Positions 45,144 through 54,661 of a DNA stretch of 64,000 nucleotides are shown piece after piece. The notes under the pieces are model-generated. The model was not told where the DNA came from and did not search any database. It saw nothing but the letters and a program-made list of their open reading frames with translations. The stretch comes from Pseudomonadota bacterium (GTDB lineage Bacteria; Myxococcota_A; Polyangia; Haliangiales; Haliangiaceae). Position 1 is the stretch's first letter. Each line of letters begins with the position of its first letter. Location: the NCBI GenBank assembly GCA_022360315.1, contig JAKSDA010000579.1, positions 1 through 64,000 of the forward strand. Direction: 5' to 3'. A program made the position numbers and the translations under genes.

Positions 45144-45617
45144 CTAACTATGGGACGGAATGATAGGACATCGGGGTGAGAAAACCCCGGGTAAGCCGAT
45201 ACGGCGAATCTCGTGGGTTCTCTGGTCACCGCCGGGTTTCAATATGAGACAGTCTATCCTTTGATGATGGAGGCGGAGGTTTTGGCACCAGTATCGTCCG
45301 GTCAGAACCACCTCCACTGAACGAGTATACGCTGAAAGCGGCGGCGGCAAACGGCCTGTCGAACATCCACATGGCCTGTCGAACATCCACATAGAATGTT
45401 CAGACGACCAAATCGGCTACTTTGTGTGTCATCAGATCGCCCGGCTGGCGTCCCTCGTGGCCGAGATCACATTCCAGTCAGCCGGATGCATTCAACGCGG
45501 AGGGGAGCAGCAGAATTCCAATGGAATATCAGGTCAGAAATCCGGGCAGCGGATTTTGAATCGACATCTCGATCGAACCCGAGGAATTCCCGGCAATTAG
45601 TTAGGAGCCAGGCGGGG
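45144..45617. other. Intergenic region with a 20-nt tandem duplication
   Basis: About 475 bases upstream of the hybrid kinase, with no convincing gene. An exact 20-nt tandem duplication lies at 45353-45392. Confidence 0.5.
45353..45392 (+). repeat. Exact 20-nt tandem duplication
   Basis: GGCCTGTCGAACATCCACAT occurs twice in a row at 45353-45372 and 45373-45392, upstream of the hybrid kinase gene. Confidence 0.9.
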
Positions 45618-47549
45618 CTAGGCGCGGATTTTCTTGCGAATGGCCACGATCTCGGCCTCGTTGCCCTCGGCGCGACGCACGGTGAGTCGTACCGAACTGC
45701 CGGCCGGCCCCCGAATGCGCTGGATGGCCCCCTGAAATCCGATATCGAGCACCTTGCCGCCGTCCACGGCCAGGATCACATCGCCTGGTATCAGTCCGGC
45801 ATCCCGCGCACCCCCGCCCTCGATCACCTGCTGAATGATCAACCCGTCCTCGCCAGCTGCCAGCATGGCTCCGATTCCAGCTAGCTCGATTTTTGGCTTT
45901 TCGCCCTGCTCGATCGGGGTGAGCTCGATATTCAAGGGCCCAATGTGGGCGTTGTTGGCGACCTGGAGGCCGGAAATGATACGCGGATGGTGGTTGTACG
46001 CCGTGACCATGACCGAGGCCAGGCCGGGTGTCAGACCGGCGAGTTCAAAACTGCCGTCTTCGCCAGTGCTCACAGTTGCACTCATGGGCAACGCGGACGA
46101 AAGGTCACCGATGGTGTCCTCGATGGTGACCTTGGCCGACTGAAGCGGCTGGCGATCGCCGGCGCTTACCACCTTGCCGCTCAATATTCCGCCGCGCTGG
46201 AGCGATATCGTTACCTGGCTGGCCCGGTCGAGATCTGCGCTCGCCCGGGCCGGATGGGATGGCGATGTGGCGAATCCGTAGGCCATGGCTCGCACGTGGT
46301 AATCCACTCCCTCGACCAGTCCGCCGACCCGGAACTGCCCATCGCCGTCAAACACCGAAACATGTTTGACCACGATCTCGCGCAACGGGGCGGGCTTTTG
46401 CAATACCGCCACGGTAAAGGCGACAACCGGCGAACCGGTATCCCCGACCACGCGTCCGCGAATCACCGCGCCCGGATCGAGTCGCAATTTGATATCGCGA
46501 TCGCCAGCCTCGGCGACCACCGATGCCGGCGCAAATCCATCACGAGTCGCGGCCAGCCGATAGACGTCCGAGTCGATATCGGAAAATTCAAAGCGCCCGT
46601 CCGGGTCGCTCAGTGTTTGCGGAACCCACCGAGCCGCCGATCGCATGCCGATGGGCACCGCGCGCAGCAACGCCTCCGCCACCGGGTTGCCCTCGCTGTC
46701 CACCACCGTACCGGCCAGCGATGACCTCGCCGGTACCCGAGCACCGCGCTCACCTAGCTTGATTTCCAGCTTATGGCTGACCTGGACGGCCTCGTTCACA
46801 CGCGCACGACCCGGTCCATACTCGGGATGCGTGGCCTCGAAGAGGGCGTTGTCGGGAGCGTGAAAGACAAACTCGCCGCGCTGATCGGTGGTGAATTCAG
46901 CAGTGATCGGATCGAGTGCCCGCTCGCCACTGCGGGCGTTGAGCAGGCGAACCAGGGCACCTTCGACCGGCTGAAGGTTCGGGCTGACGACCACGCCGGT
47001 ATAGTCGATGGCCGGACGGAGATACACGACGATCCCGTCGATACGCACCCTCGACCGGGCCACCAGCTCGATGGGACTGTGGCCCCAGTTCGGTGCGTAG
47101 GGCAAATAGCCGTCCGCAGTGGCTGCAGCCAAACGGTACATGCCCGACTCGGCCGGTTTGAATACAAACTGGCCGTCCGGCCCGGCCCCGACCGTGGTCG
47201 CAGTTCCGTCGCGGGCAAACGTGACCTCGGCGCCGGGGACCGAATGGCCAGTTGCCCAGTCGATGACCCGGCCGGTAAATACACCGTTTTTGACCGCGCG
47301 ATCGTCGCTCACCACGGCGGGAATCAAACGGATCGGAGTATTGGTAGGGGGACGGGGTGCGGTTTGCGCCGGTGCAGAGACCGCGCCTGCTGGGGCCACT
47401 GACCCCACCTGGCGATCGGTGCGGGCGACCGATTCGGCACCTGGTCGTTGCTCACCGGGTCGATCCTCACCCGATGGACCAAAAAACCAGATCATAGCAA
47501 CGGCAAGAGCTACCAGAGTAAGGGCAAGGCCAAGGCGAGTACGGGTCAT
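45618..47549 (-). CDS. Membrane-anchored protein with carboxypeptidase-regulatory repeats and C-terminal PDZ domain
   Basis: 643 residues from the ATG at 47549, which has an ideal AGGAGG site. The N-terminal segment LTLVALAVAMIWFFG is an anchor or signal. Several transthyretin-like carboxypeptidase-regulatory units follow from about 80 to 530 (GRVIDWATGHSVPGAEVTFA; GTVVDSEGNPVAEALLRA; GRVVGDTGSPVVAFTVAV; GKVVSAGDRQPLQSAKVTI). A PDZ domain lies at about 545-640 (GLIIQQVIEGGGARDAGLIP, GDVILAVDG). It is probably a periplasmic or surface adhesion/sensing protein. There is no protease domain, so it is not a DegP-type enzyme. Confidence 0.85.
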   Translation of the reverse strand: MTRTRLGLALTLVALAVAMIWFFGPSGEDRPGEQRPGAESVARTDRQVGSVAPAGAVSAPAQTAPRPPTNTPIRLIPAVVSDDRAVKNGVFTGRVIDWATGHSVPGAEVTFARDGTATTVGAGPDGQFVFKPAESGMYRLAAATADGYLPYAPNWGHSPIELVARSRVRIDGIVVYLRPAIDYTGVVVSPNLQPVEGALVRLLNARSGERALDPITAEFTTDQRGEFVFHAPDNALFEATHPEYGPGRARVNEAVQVSHKLEIKLGERGARVPARSSLAGTVVDSEGNPVAEALLRAVPIGMRSAARWVPQTLSDPDGRFEFSDIDSDVYRLAATRDGFAPASVVAEAGDRDIKLRLDPGAVIRGRVVGDTGSPVVAFTVAVLQKPAPLREIVVKHVSVFDGDGQFRVGGLVEGVDYHVRAMAYGFATSPSHPARASADLDRASQVTISLQRGGILSGKVVSAGDRQPLQSAKVTIEDTIGDLSSALPMSATVSTGEDGSFELAGLTPGLASVMVTAYNHHPRIISGLQVANNAHIGPLNIELTPIEQGEKPKIELAGIGAMLAAGEDGLIIQQVIEGGGARDAGLIPGDVILAVDGGKVLDIGFQGAIQRIRGPAGSSVRLTVRRAEGNEAEIVAIRKKIRA

Positions 47550-47726
47550 CGAATCCTCCTGAATCGACAACCATTTTATCCTCAACTCCATGCCCCGGGG
47601 GCAATCCCATACGCCAGCGCGGGGCTGCATACCCGCGCTCCCTACTGCGCCTGAGACGGGACCCGGGCGGGGACGGATGAGCATCCGCGGCACGAGCACG
47701 CGGCCGCTGGGGATGAGCCCGGGCTG

Positions 47727-48890
47727 TTACATCCGCCGCACGAGCACGCTTCCGATGGAGTAGCCGGCGCCGAACGAGCAGATCACCCCGTAGTCACCCA
47801 CGGCCAGATCATCGTGGTGGTTGTTGAAGGCGATCAGCGAACCGGCAGAAGCCGTATTGGCGTATTCATCCAGGATGATCGGCGCAAGCTTCGCGCTCGG
47901 CTCGCGGCCGAGCAGCCGTTTGGCGATCAGGTTGTTCATGTTGATGTTGGCCTGGTGCAGCCAATAGCGACTCACCTGGGTCGACTCGAGATCGTGCGCG
48001 GCCAGATGATCGGTGACAAACCTGGTCACCAGCGGCACGATATCTTTGAACACCCGCCGGCCCTGCTGGTAGAACAGCTTGTCGGAATCGAATTGATGGG
48101 CGGGATCGCATCGGTTGAGATAACCGCCGTTGTTGCGAATATTCGACGAAAACCTGGTGAATGCCCGGGTCGACACGATCTCGAACGCGTCCTGCCTGCC
48201 GTCATCGTGTTGCCGGTCGCCCCGGGCATCGCCGCGTACGAGGTCAAGCGCCTCGATCACCAGGGCGACACCAGCATCACCAAAAATGAAATGGCTGTCC
48301 CGATCCTTGAAGTTCATGTGACCGGTGGTGAGTTCGGGAGTGACAATCAAGACCCTCGTGGCACTGCCACAGCGAATGGCTTCGGTTGCCGAGCGAATGG
48401 CATATGTCATTGATGAACAGCCCACCTGCATGTCATAGCCATATCCTCTGGTACCCAGCGCGTCCTGAACCTCGATGCTGATGGCCGGATATGCTCGCTC
48501 GATATTACACACCGAACAGATTACAAGGTCGATATCCTCGGCGTGACGTCCCGCCGCGACCAGTGCTCTTTCGGCGGCCCGCACCGAATATTCGCACTGA
48601 TAGGACATCTGGTCGTCCGGCCGGCTGGCAATGTTGGGAACCAGGCGGTCCGGATCGAGCAACCCGGTCCGATCCTGAACGTATCGGCGCTTGATGCCCG
48701 ACGCCTTGACAATGAATTCAGGGCTGGACTCGAGCAATGGTTCTTTTTCACCAGCGGCAATCGCCCGCGCATCGCGCTCGTTTTCCCGGCGGACAAACTC
48801 GTTGAAAGCGGTACAGAGTTCCTCGTTGGTAACAATTGAATCGGGCGTCCAAACACCCGAACCCGTAATAGCCGTCCCGGTGCTGTTCAT
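47727..48890 (-). CDS. FabH-like 3-oxoacyl-ACP synthase III
   Basis: 387 residues from the ATG at 48890 (48905 is possible). The thiolase fold carries the KASIII triad: Cys158 (MQVGCSSM), His in WLHQANINMN, and Asn in EYANTASAGS, with a C-terminal CSFGAGYSIGS. Length and the insert VRRENERDARAIAAGE match the longer PA3286-type beta-ketodecanoyl-ACP synthases rather than E. coli FabH (about 317 residues). It likely condenses acyl-CoA with malonyl-ACP in fatty-acid or secondary-lipid synthesis. No other fab genes are adjacent. Confidence 0.9.
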   Translation of the reverse strand: MNSTGTAITGSGVWTPDSIVTNEELCTAFNEFVRRENERDARAIAAGEKEPLLESSPEFIVKASGIKRRYVQDRTGLLDPDRLVPNIASRPDDQMSYQCEYSVRAAERALVAAGRHAEDIDLVICSVCNIERAYPAISIEVQDALGTRGYGYDMQVGCSSMTYAIRSATEAIRCGSATRVLIVTPELTTGHMNFKDRDSHFIFGDAGVALVIEALDLVRGDARGDRQHDDGRQDAFEIVSTRAFTRFSSNIRNNGGYLNRCDPAHQFDSDKLFYQQGRRVFKDIVPLVTRFVTDHLAAHDLESTQVSRYWLHQANINMNNLIAKRLLGREPSAKLAPIILDEYANTASAGSLIAFNNHHDDLAVGDYGVICSFGAGYSIGSVLVRRM

Positions 48891-49009
48891 GGCATTTAGG
48901 AACATACATGGCCGACGCCGCTGTACACAGCAAAAGAATGTAGTTCATTGCATTTCATATACCTGCGATCCGGCTGGTTCGACCGATCGAATAGCCGCCC
49001 GGGCCCAAT

Positions 49010-49522
49010 TCACTCCCTGCTGCCGGCTAGTTCCAATGCATCGCTCAGCGCCTGGCGGAGAAGTGCACTGTTGGGGGCGCTGGCCACAGCCATGCGCAGT
49101 TCGAGTACGGCGCTGGCATAGTCGCCGGTGCGCATGGAAGCTCGCGCCCGTCGATACATGCGTCGCGCTTTGAGCGGAAGGGTGGAGTCCAGAACGACCG
49201 GACCGGGCGCAGTCCGGGGTGGAGTATCGGTTTTCTGCAAGGTGTGAATGTAATCATTGCGCGATGTCGCATCGCGCAAAACCAGATAGGCCTCGGCAAT
49301 GCGTCCATAGAGTCTGGTCAATCGTTCATGATCCTGCGCGCTGATATGTTGCCGGTAGAGATCGGGGTGGATTTTGGCCGCGATATGGCGAAAGGCGTCG
49401 CGAATGCCGCGAGAATCGATATCCGGGGTGACGTCGAGTAACTCGAAATGAGTCATGTGATCGATAGCTGGCTCGATCCGGTCGAGAAAGGTTCGCAGCT
49501 GTCGCGGGCTCCAGGCAGTCAT
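49010..49522 (-). CDS. J-domain (DnaJ-like) protein
   Basis: 170 residues. An N-terminal J domain (about 22-95) has THFELLDVTPD and the HPD motif in KIHPDLY, which is needed to stimulate Hsp70 ATPase. The C-terminal ~60 residues look TPR-like (ARRMYRRARASMRTGDYASA, VLELRMAVASAP). There is no Gly/Phe or zinc-finger region, so it is a class C J protein. It starts 7 nt after the stop of the Hsp70-like gene and is probably its dedicated partner. Confidence 0.85.
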   Translation of the reverse strand: MTAWSPRQLRTFLDRIEPAIDHMTHFELLDVTPDIDSRGIRDAFRHIAAKIHPDLYRQHISAQDHERLTRLYGRIAEAYLVLRDATSRNDYIHTLQKTDTPPRTAPGPVVLDSTLPLKARRMYRRARASMRTGDYASAVLELRMAVASAPNSALLRQALSDALELAGSRE

Positions 49523-49529
49523 GAGTGAA

Positions 49530-51419
49530 TCACGGTTGTTTTTGGCTCATCGCATCGACGTTGCTGGATCGGATAGTGACGGGGGCGCCGAGTACATTGA
49601 GCTGGGCCCTTTGCTCTGCGCCAGTACGCGTATCCCAGGCGCGCACGTGCAGGATTCCGTCGGCGTCGACGCGAAAGGTCACGGCGATTTCGATCTCGCC
49701 GCGCGGAGCCGGCGGCAGATCGTCGAGTACCAGGGTCCCAAGCCGTTCATTGTCGGCAAAACGGGTCTCTGCCCCCCGGCAGCACTCGATGACCACGCGT
49801 CGCTGATTGTGGCGAGCCGTGGTGAACATCTTGGTGCGCTCGATGGGGATAGGGGCGTTTCTCCGCAGTATGCAGTCGGTATATCCACCTGCAAGAGCCA
49901 CGCTCAGAGCTGCCGGCGTGACATCGAGAAGGAGCGGTCTGGTCGGCACGGCCCGGTCGCTCTGCACGACCGGAATCGAGCCTGGCGTTGCTGGCCGGGA
50001 TGTCGAGGCGGTGCCAGCTTCCCTGTCGAGCGCACTGGCGATGAGAGGATCGATCCGCGCCGTGGTCCCTGTGGATTTCTCGCCGGCATGCCGGGCCGGG
50101 CGAGAATCGCCGATCGAATAGCCAACCGCCAGGTCGCTCCGCTCCGTATGAACTCCGCTTCCCATTCCCTGCTGGGAGCTCTGGCCGCCGGCTGCTCTGC
50201 TGCGCGAAGAGCGGCGAGAAGAATTCTGCCCTGCCGGCAGGACGCTCGTGGTCGCCATGCCGGTACCCGCGGTGAGCCTGCCGGACAGACTTCCGGCCTG
50301 AATGGCCGCGCCGTGGGCCACTACCTCGTCGGGACTGATGCGGAGAGACGGCAACCGGCCAAATAGCTCGCTGAGACGGCGCCGGACCAGAGGAACCCGC
50401 GTACTGCCGCCGACACAGATGACGTCGTTGACGTCCCGGTACTCCAACCCGGCGGTGACCATGGTCCGGCGGCATACCTCGATGGTCTGGTCGACGTAGC
50501 CTTCGACGAGGTCCTCGAACTGCTCTCGGGTGATGCGAAACGGCACATTGATCAGAGTCTCCCAGGAACCAGCCGGCAAGTTGTCGATCGTGCCCTCGAC
50601 GATGTCTTCTCTGGACAGGTGACACTTGATTTCCTCGGCCGCCATGACCAGTCGAGTAAGGGCGTCTGGGTGGTGGCGCAGATCGATGCCCCGAGACCGG
50701 TGGGTCTGCTCGGCCAGGTACTCGGCAAGCGCTCGATCCAGGTCATCGCCACCGAGAAATACCTCGCCCTGAGTGGCGAGTACCTCGAAGATCTGTCCGC
50801 GCACTTCGAGCAAGCTGATGTCGAAGGTGCCGCCGCCAAAATCGTACACCGCCACGACGGCGTCAAGCTCTCGGCCGTAGCCGTAGGCCAGCGCCGCTGC
50901 GGTGGGCTCGTTGATGAGGCGAAGCACGTCCAATCCAGCCAGACGCCCGGCCTCTCGGGTTGCCTGGCGTTGCGCGTCGGTGAAGTTGGCCGGCACGGTG
51001 ATGACCGCCTCGCGGACTTCCTCGCCCAACTGGCGCTGTGCGGCGTTGCGCAAATGGGTCAGGATGTGGGCAGAGATTTCCGGAATCGTGTACTGCTGGT
51101 CGCGGATCACGATCATCGGCTGCTCGTTGGGCCCCTCGTCGACCCGGTAAGGCAATCCCGTGACCGCCAGTTGAACGGTCGGTGAACGCATGCTCTTGCC
51201 AATGAGCCGCTTGGCCGAATACACCGTGTAGCGCCCTTCCACGGCGAGATGCTCACGCCCGGGCCGGCCGACCAATACCCCACCCTGGCCGGGAAATGCC
51301 ACGACCGAGGGGTGAATCCGCTCTCCGTTGGCGTCGAGCGCAAACTCCACACCAGTCGGCGTGGCAACTGCCGCCACCGAGTTGGTGGTTCCAAGATCGA
51401 TTCCTATGGAAAGTGCCAT
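49530..51419 (-). CDS. Hsp70/DnaK-like chaperone with ~110-residue insertion at the interdomain linker
   Basis: 629 residues from the ATG at 51419. The ATPase domain is complete: IGIDLGTTNS, YDFGGGTFDISLL, INEPTAAALAYGYG and ICVGGSTRVPLVRR. After AIQAGSLSGR (about 370) comes a Ser/Arg/Gly/Thr-rich insertion of about 110 residues before LLLDVTPAALS (about 490), the canonical linker start. A short substrate-binding beta domain follows. The helical lid is missing. This is therefore a specialised Hsp70, not housekeeping DnaK, and no grpE is nearby. Its J-protein partner is encoded just downstream. Confidence 0.9.
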   Translation of the reverse strand: MALSIGIDLGTTNSVAAVATPTGVEFALDANGERIHPSVVAFPGQGGVLVGRPGREHLAVEGRYTVYSAKRLIGKSMRSPTVQLAVTGLPYRVDEGPNEQPMIVIRDQQYTIPEISAHILTHLRNAAQRQLGEEVREAVITVPANFTDAQRQATREAGRLAGLDVLRLINEPTAAALAYGYGRELDAVVAVYDFGGGTFDISLLEVRGQIFEVLATQGEVFLGGDDLDRALAEYLAEQTHRSRGIDLRHHPDALTRLVMAAEEIKCHLSREDIVEGTIDNLPAGSWETLINVPFRITREQFEDLVEGYVDQTIEVCRRTMVTAGLEYRDVNDVICVGGSTRVPLVRRRLSELFGRLPSLRISPDEVVAHGAAIQAGSLSGRLTAGTGMATTSVLPAGQNSSRRSSRSRAAGGQSSQQGMGSGVHTERSDLAVGYSIGDSRPARHAGEKSTGTTARIDPLIASALDREAGTASTSRPATPGSIPVVQSDRAVPTRPLLLDVTPAALSVALAGGYTDCILRRNAPIPIERTKMFTTARHNQRRVVIECCRGAETRFADNERLGTLVLDDLPPAPRGEIEIAVTFRVDADGILHVRAWDTRTGAEQRAQLNVLGAPVTIRSSNVDAMSQKQP

Positions 51420-51651
51420 GGATCGCCCTGCCGATCGCTGTGCCGGGAGATACGCCCGAGAAATCATTGTACCCGACGTACCCAACCCGAATTGGCAAGA
51501 ACTCCGCCCCGGAACGCTGTTTCGCGTTCCTTACCGAGACGTTCTTGCGAAGCTGCGCGCGGCCGGCTTTCGATCACCGGTTCGTTAGCGCCTCGCGCCC
51601 GTTTTTGCTTGCGGTTTGATAGCTTTTGTGTCTATGGTTCGCGGCTCCATT

Positions 51652-51727
51652 GGCGGGGTAGCTCAGTCGGTAGAGCGGGGGTCTCATAAGCCCTGTGTCG
51701 ACGGTTCAAATCCGTCCCTCGCCACCA
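51652..51727 (+). tRNA. tRNA-Met (CAU), elongator type
   Basis: 76 nt including encoded CCA. Acceptor GGCGGGG pairs with CCTCGCC (one G-T). The D loop is 8 nt. The anticodon CAT is at 51685-51687, in loop CTCATAA. The T arm is GACGG-TTCAAAT-CCGTC with discriminator A. An Ile2 (lysidine) identity cannot be fully excluded, but the G1-C72 GGCGGGG acceptor is typical of elongator Met. Confidence 0.93.
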
Positions 51728-51887
51728 AAAACGATTGCATGGAGAAGAGCCGCGGGTTCCGCTACTTTTGCCGCTTTTCAATTTTTGCCAGGACATTGGT
51801 GTCATTGTCCCGACCGCTTTTTTGTCCATGAGGTTGACTTCTTGCCGGGGCAGAGTAACGTGAACCCGATACCTGAAAGGTACCTCT

Positions 51888-51961
51888 TCGGGGATCGTCT
51901 AAGGGTAGGACAATGGTCTTTGGAACCATCGATGAAGGTTCGAATCCTTCTCCCCGAGCCA
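51888..51961 (+). tRNA. tRNA-Gln (UUG)
   Basis: 74 nt including CCA. Acceptor TCGGGGA pairs with TCCCCGA. Anticodon stem ATGGT/ACCAT has loop CTTTGGA with anticodon TTG. The T arm contains GGTTCGAATCC. It lies 160 nt downstream of tRNA-Met and may share a transcript. Confidence 0.95.
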
Positions 51962-51986
51962 CTCTCCAAATCACATCTACGGATCT

Positions 51987-52361
51987 ATGAATCTCGACAA
52001 ATCCTGTCAGTTATTCTTCGGCTGTAAAATCGACAGCAAACTTCGCGAGGCACTCGACCAGGCCAAGCCGGGCGATCGGCGTTATTTCGAAGACGCTGAG
52101 GAGGATTTTTTGCGCATTGTGACGGTCGAAAAGAGTGAAAAGAACGAGCAATGGATCGGCAAGGTGACCAAGAGCGGTCTCAATGCCACCGAGATCGAGG
52201 ACGTCCAGCGAAACGTCGTATCCATTCTCCGGCGGATCGCTTCTGGAGTCCGTATCTCACCGTCATCTATAAAGATTTATGTAATCCGTCCGGCCGCCGA
52301 GAGCAGGGACGATGCGATCGAGCCGTCGGGCGATCGCGGTCCCTACATCGCCAGCTACTGA
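51987..52361 (+). CDS. Small protein of unknown function downstream of the tRNA genes
   Basis: 124 residues, soluble, with no signal. It contains SKLREALDQAKPGDRRYF, FLRIVTVEKSEKNEQWIGKV and SGVRISPSSIKIYVI, plausibly an alpha/beta fold. It starts 26 nt after tRNA-Gln. No family is recognised. It is convergent to the Ppx/GppA gene. Confidence 0.6.
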   Translation: MNLDKSCQLFFGCKIDSKLREALDQAKPGDRRYFEDAEEDFLRIVTVEKSEKNEQWIGKVTKSGLNATEIEDVQRNVVSILRRIASGVRISPSSIKIYVIRPAAESRDDAIEPSGDRGPYIASY

Positions 52362-52448
52362 CCCTGGCCCAGATGATTCATCACGGCATCGTCGCGAGGC
52401 CGTGTAACGGGCGCGTGGCTGCGCAGGTGAGGTCTCAGCAACCTCGAT

Positions 52449-53402
52449 TTACGGGCTGACGAGTTCGAACGCCAGGCCCCAGCGGACTCCGCGGTCGCTG
52501 ATGAGAAACCGCTCGGTATCGATGCGGGCGAGCAGACGGGCAAAGATCGCCGCGCCTGCAGCGATCACGTCTGCGCGCTCCGGTTCGAGTCCGGGCATCT
52601 TGCGCCGCTCGGCCGAGGTGGACTGAAGGTACTGGGCGAGCTGACGTTCGACAGCATCGCGTGGCAGGATAGAGCCGTTCACCTGTTCGCCGTCGTATTC
52701 GCGCATCTTGAACTGGACACTGGCGATGGAAGTGGCGGTTCCAGCGGTCCCCACCAGGGTTCCTCCGGTGGGTAGTTCAAGATCGGCAATGGCTGTATCG
52801 ATGTCGGCGATGAGTTCCCGGACTTGCGCGGCCGTGGGCGGGTCGGAGCGCAAATGGCGTTCGTGCAAGCGCACCGACCCGATTGGGACGCTGGTGAATG
52901 ATTCGACTCCGGCCGGCGAGGCCACGATGATCTCGGTCGAACCACCGCCCACGTCGGCGATTGCAAACCGCTCCCGGGCCAGCCGGTCGAACGACTTGGA
53001 CACGGCGCGATAGACCAGTTCAGCTTCTCGCACGCCCGCGATGACCTCGATCGGAGCCCCAACGATGGATTCGGCAGGTTGGACAAAACTGGCCGCGTTG
53101 TGTGCCTCGCGCAGCGCCTGGGTGCCGACAGCGCGAACCCGGGCGACCCCGAACTGGTCGATCAACGCGCGATAATCGCGCAGAATGGCCAAAGAGCGCT
53201 CGATCGAGACGCCGGCCAGCGAGCCGGTGCTGTCGAGTCCTTTGCCCAGCCGGCCAAAGCGGCATTCGTCGCGGATCGCGTGCAGCTGTTTTGCCCCGTC
53301 TCGTTCACCGACTTCGGCGATCAAGAGCAAGACAGTGTTGGTACCTATGTCGATGACCGCGACGCGGTCACCCTGTACTACCCGGGAGGTCATCGGCCCC
53401 AT
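52449..53402 (-). CDS. ppx: Ppx/GppA-family phosphatase
   Basis: 317 residues from the ATG at 53402 (53393 is possible). The ASKHA fold has phosphate-1 loop AVIDIGTNTVLLLI, GTQALREAHN, adenosine-side motif ADVGGGSTEI, and GTAGTATSIA. This family removes terminal phosphate from polyphosphate or from pppGpp. The short ~310-residue form lacks the C-terminal HD-like domain of E. coli Ppx/GppA, so it is an Aquifex-like single-unit enzyme. It lies downstream of the ArsA-type ATPase gene on the same strand, with a 35-nt gap. Confidence 0.92.
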   Translation of the reverse strand: MGPMTSRVVQGDRVAVIDIGTNTVLLLIAEVGERDGAKQLHAIRDECRFGRLGKGLDSTGSLAGVSIERSLAILRDYRALIDQFGVARVRAVGTQALREAHNAASFVQPAESIVGAPIEVIAGVREAELVYRAVSKSFDRLARERFAIADVGGGSTEIIVASPAGVESFTSVPIGSVRLHERHLRSDPPTAAQVRELIADIDTAIADLELPTGGTLVGTAGTATSIASVQFKMREYDGEQVNGSILPRDAVERQLAQYLQSTSAERRKMPGLEPERADVIAAGAAIFARLLARIDTERFLISDRGVRWGLAFELVSP

Positions 53403-53437
53403 TGTAGCGGGTTGCCAGCCGGTCAGGGCGCCCGGGA

Positions 53438-54607
53438 TCAATCCATGAGATAACGTCCGAGTGCGGCGAGCGTGGCGATGTCGTGGACGTCCCCGCGGAA
53501 CACCGGAACTTGTTTGAGCAGGGTGGACTCGCCAGTGGCTTCGAGCAGGCGGCCGATCGCTTCCCGGTCAGCTCTGGCCAGGATTTGCAGCTCGGTATGT
53601 GCTGTCAAAAGCACCTCGCTGGCCATGCGCAGGGTCGACGGCTGAAATCCCAGCCCAGCGACCGCAGGCTCGGTCGCGATGAGACGGGCGATGTCATCCG
53701 TTCTCTGGCCACCGGGGTCGAGCGGCAGATCATTGTGGACCTTGTTGACCACGAAGCCGGCAAACGGCATGGACGAGCTGACCAGCCGCTCGTGAAAGAA
53801 CAGCGCCTCGCGCACTGCCAGGGGCTCGGGGCTGGCGATCAGAACAAAGCCGACGCTGTCTGTGCGCAACAGGGCAAAGGTTTCCTCGGCGCGCTGGCGA
53901 AAGCCGCCGAGAATATCGTTGAACTCGGTAAAAAATACCGCCAGGTCTTGCAAAAACTGCTTGCCGACAAACTTGGACAGCCGTTGGAGCACGTAGGAGC
54001 CAGTGCGTCCGACCACTGACCAGCCGCTTTTCTCATCGCGGTTATTCAGTTTGCGAAACCATTCGATGGCGGGCGAGTCGATGGCCCGGGTGAGCTTTTC
54101 CGGCGCGTCGAGAAAATCCAGGGCATGCGCTGTAGGTGGGGTATCTACGATGATGGTCTCGAACTCATCGGCCCGATCGAACTCCTGCAGCTTGGCCATG
54201 GCGGCATACTCCTGCGCTCCGGCCAGCGAGCTCGAGATCTGGGCGTACACCGGGTTGGCCAGAATGCGCGCGATCGCCCTGGGGTCGGAGGCATGGCGGG
54301 CGACCACTTCGTCGAAGGCGCGCTTTTGGTCTAGCATCATGGCGTGGAGTTGGCCGCCGATTCCATCGGGGCCGGCGGCCGACAGGATCTCGTCGGAGAT
54401 GCGGGTGACCTCGTGGCCCAGCTCTTCGAGGCCGAGCGAATTGGCCAGCCTACGCGCCGGATCGATGGTGAGAACCAGGGCCCGGCGGCCCTGACGCGCC
54501 GCTTCCAGGGCGAGTGCTGCCGCGGTGGTTGTCTTACCGACTCCGCCAGAACCGACACATACAACGATACGCTTGCTCGAAAGGATTTGGCCGAAGTTGC
54601 GGTACAA
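53438..54607 (-). CDS. ArsA/GET3-family ATPase
   Basis: 389 residues, TTG start with a GGAG site 6 nt upstream. Deviant Walker A GSGGVGKTTTAA, switch I region LTIDPARRLANSLG, switch II DTPPTAHALDFLDAP, and a C-terminal FRGDVHDIATL. Single ArsA-type proteins in myxobacteria are probably not arsenite pumps; no arsB or arsR is nearby. They may act as membrane-protein targeting or energising ATPases. A perfect palindrome lies 55 nt upstream, shared with the divergent biotin carrier gene. Confidence 0.9.
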   Translation of the reverse strand: MYRNFGQILSSKRIVVCVGSGGVGKTTTAAALALEAARQGRRALVLTIDPARRLANSLGLEELGHEVTRISDEILSAAGPDGIGGQLHAMMLDQKRAFDEVVARHASDPRAIARILANPVYAQISSSLAGAQEYAAMAKLQEFDRADEFETIIVDTPPTAHALDFLDAPEKLTRAIDSPAIEWFRKLNNRDEKSGWSVVGRTGSYVLQRLSKFVGKQFLQDLAVFFTEFNDILGGFRQRAEETFALLRTDSVGFVLIASPEPLAVREALFFHERLVSSSMPFAGFVVNKVHNDLPLDPGGQRTDDIARLIATEPAVAGLGFQPSTLRMASEVLLTAHTELQILARADREAIGRLLEATGESTLLKQVPVFRGDVHDIATLAALGRYLMD

Positions 54608-54661
54608 CGAAGGCTCCGAAGCGACGGGTTGTACTTAACACGCGCGCCCGCGGCGATCAAT

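Noticed and set aside
51616..51831. Plus-strand frame across tRNA-Met
   Set aside because: It covers a complete tRNA gene; not a protein gene.
53438..54607. Arsenical pump ATPase function
   Set aside because: No arsB, arsR, arsD or arsC nearby; only the ArsA/GET3 family membership is supported.
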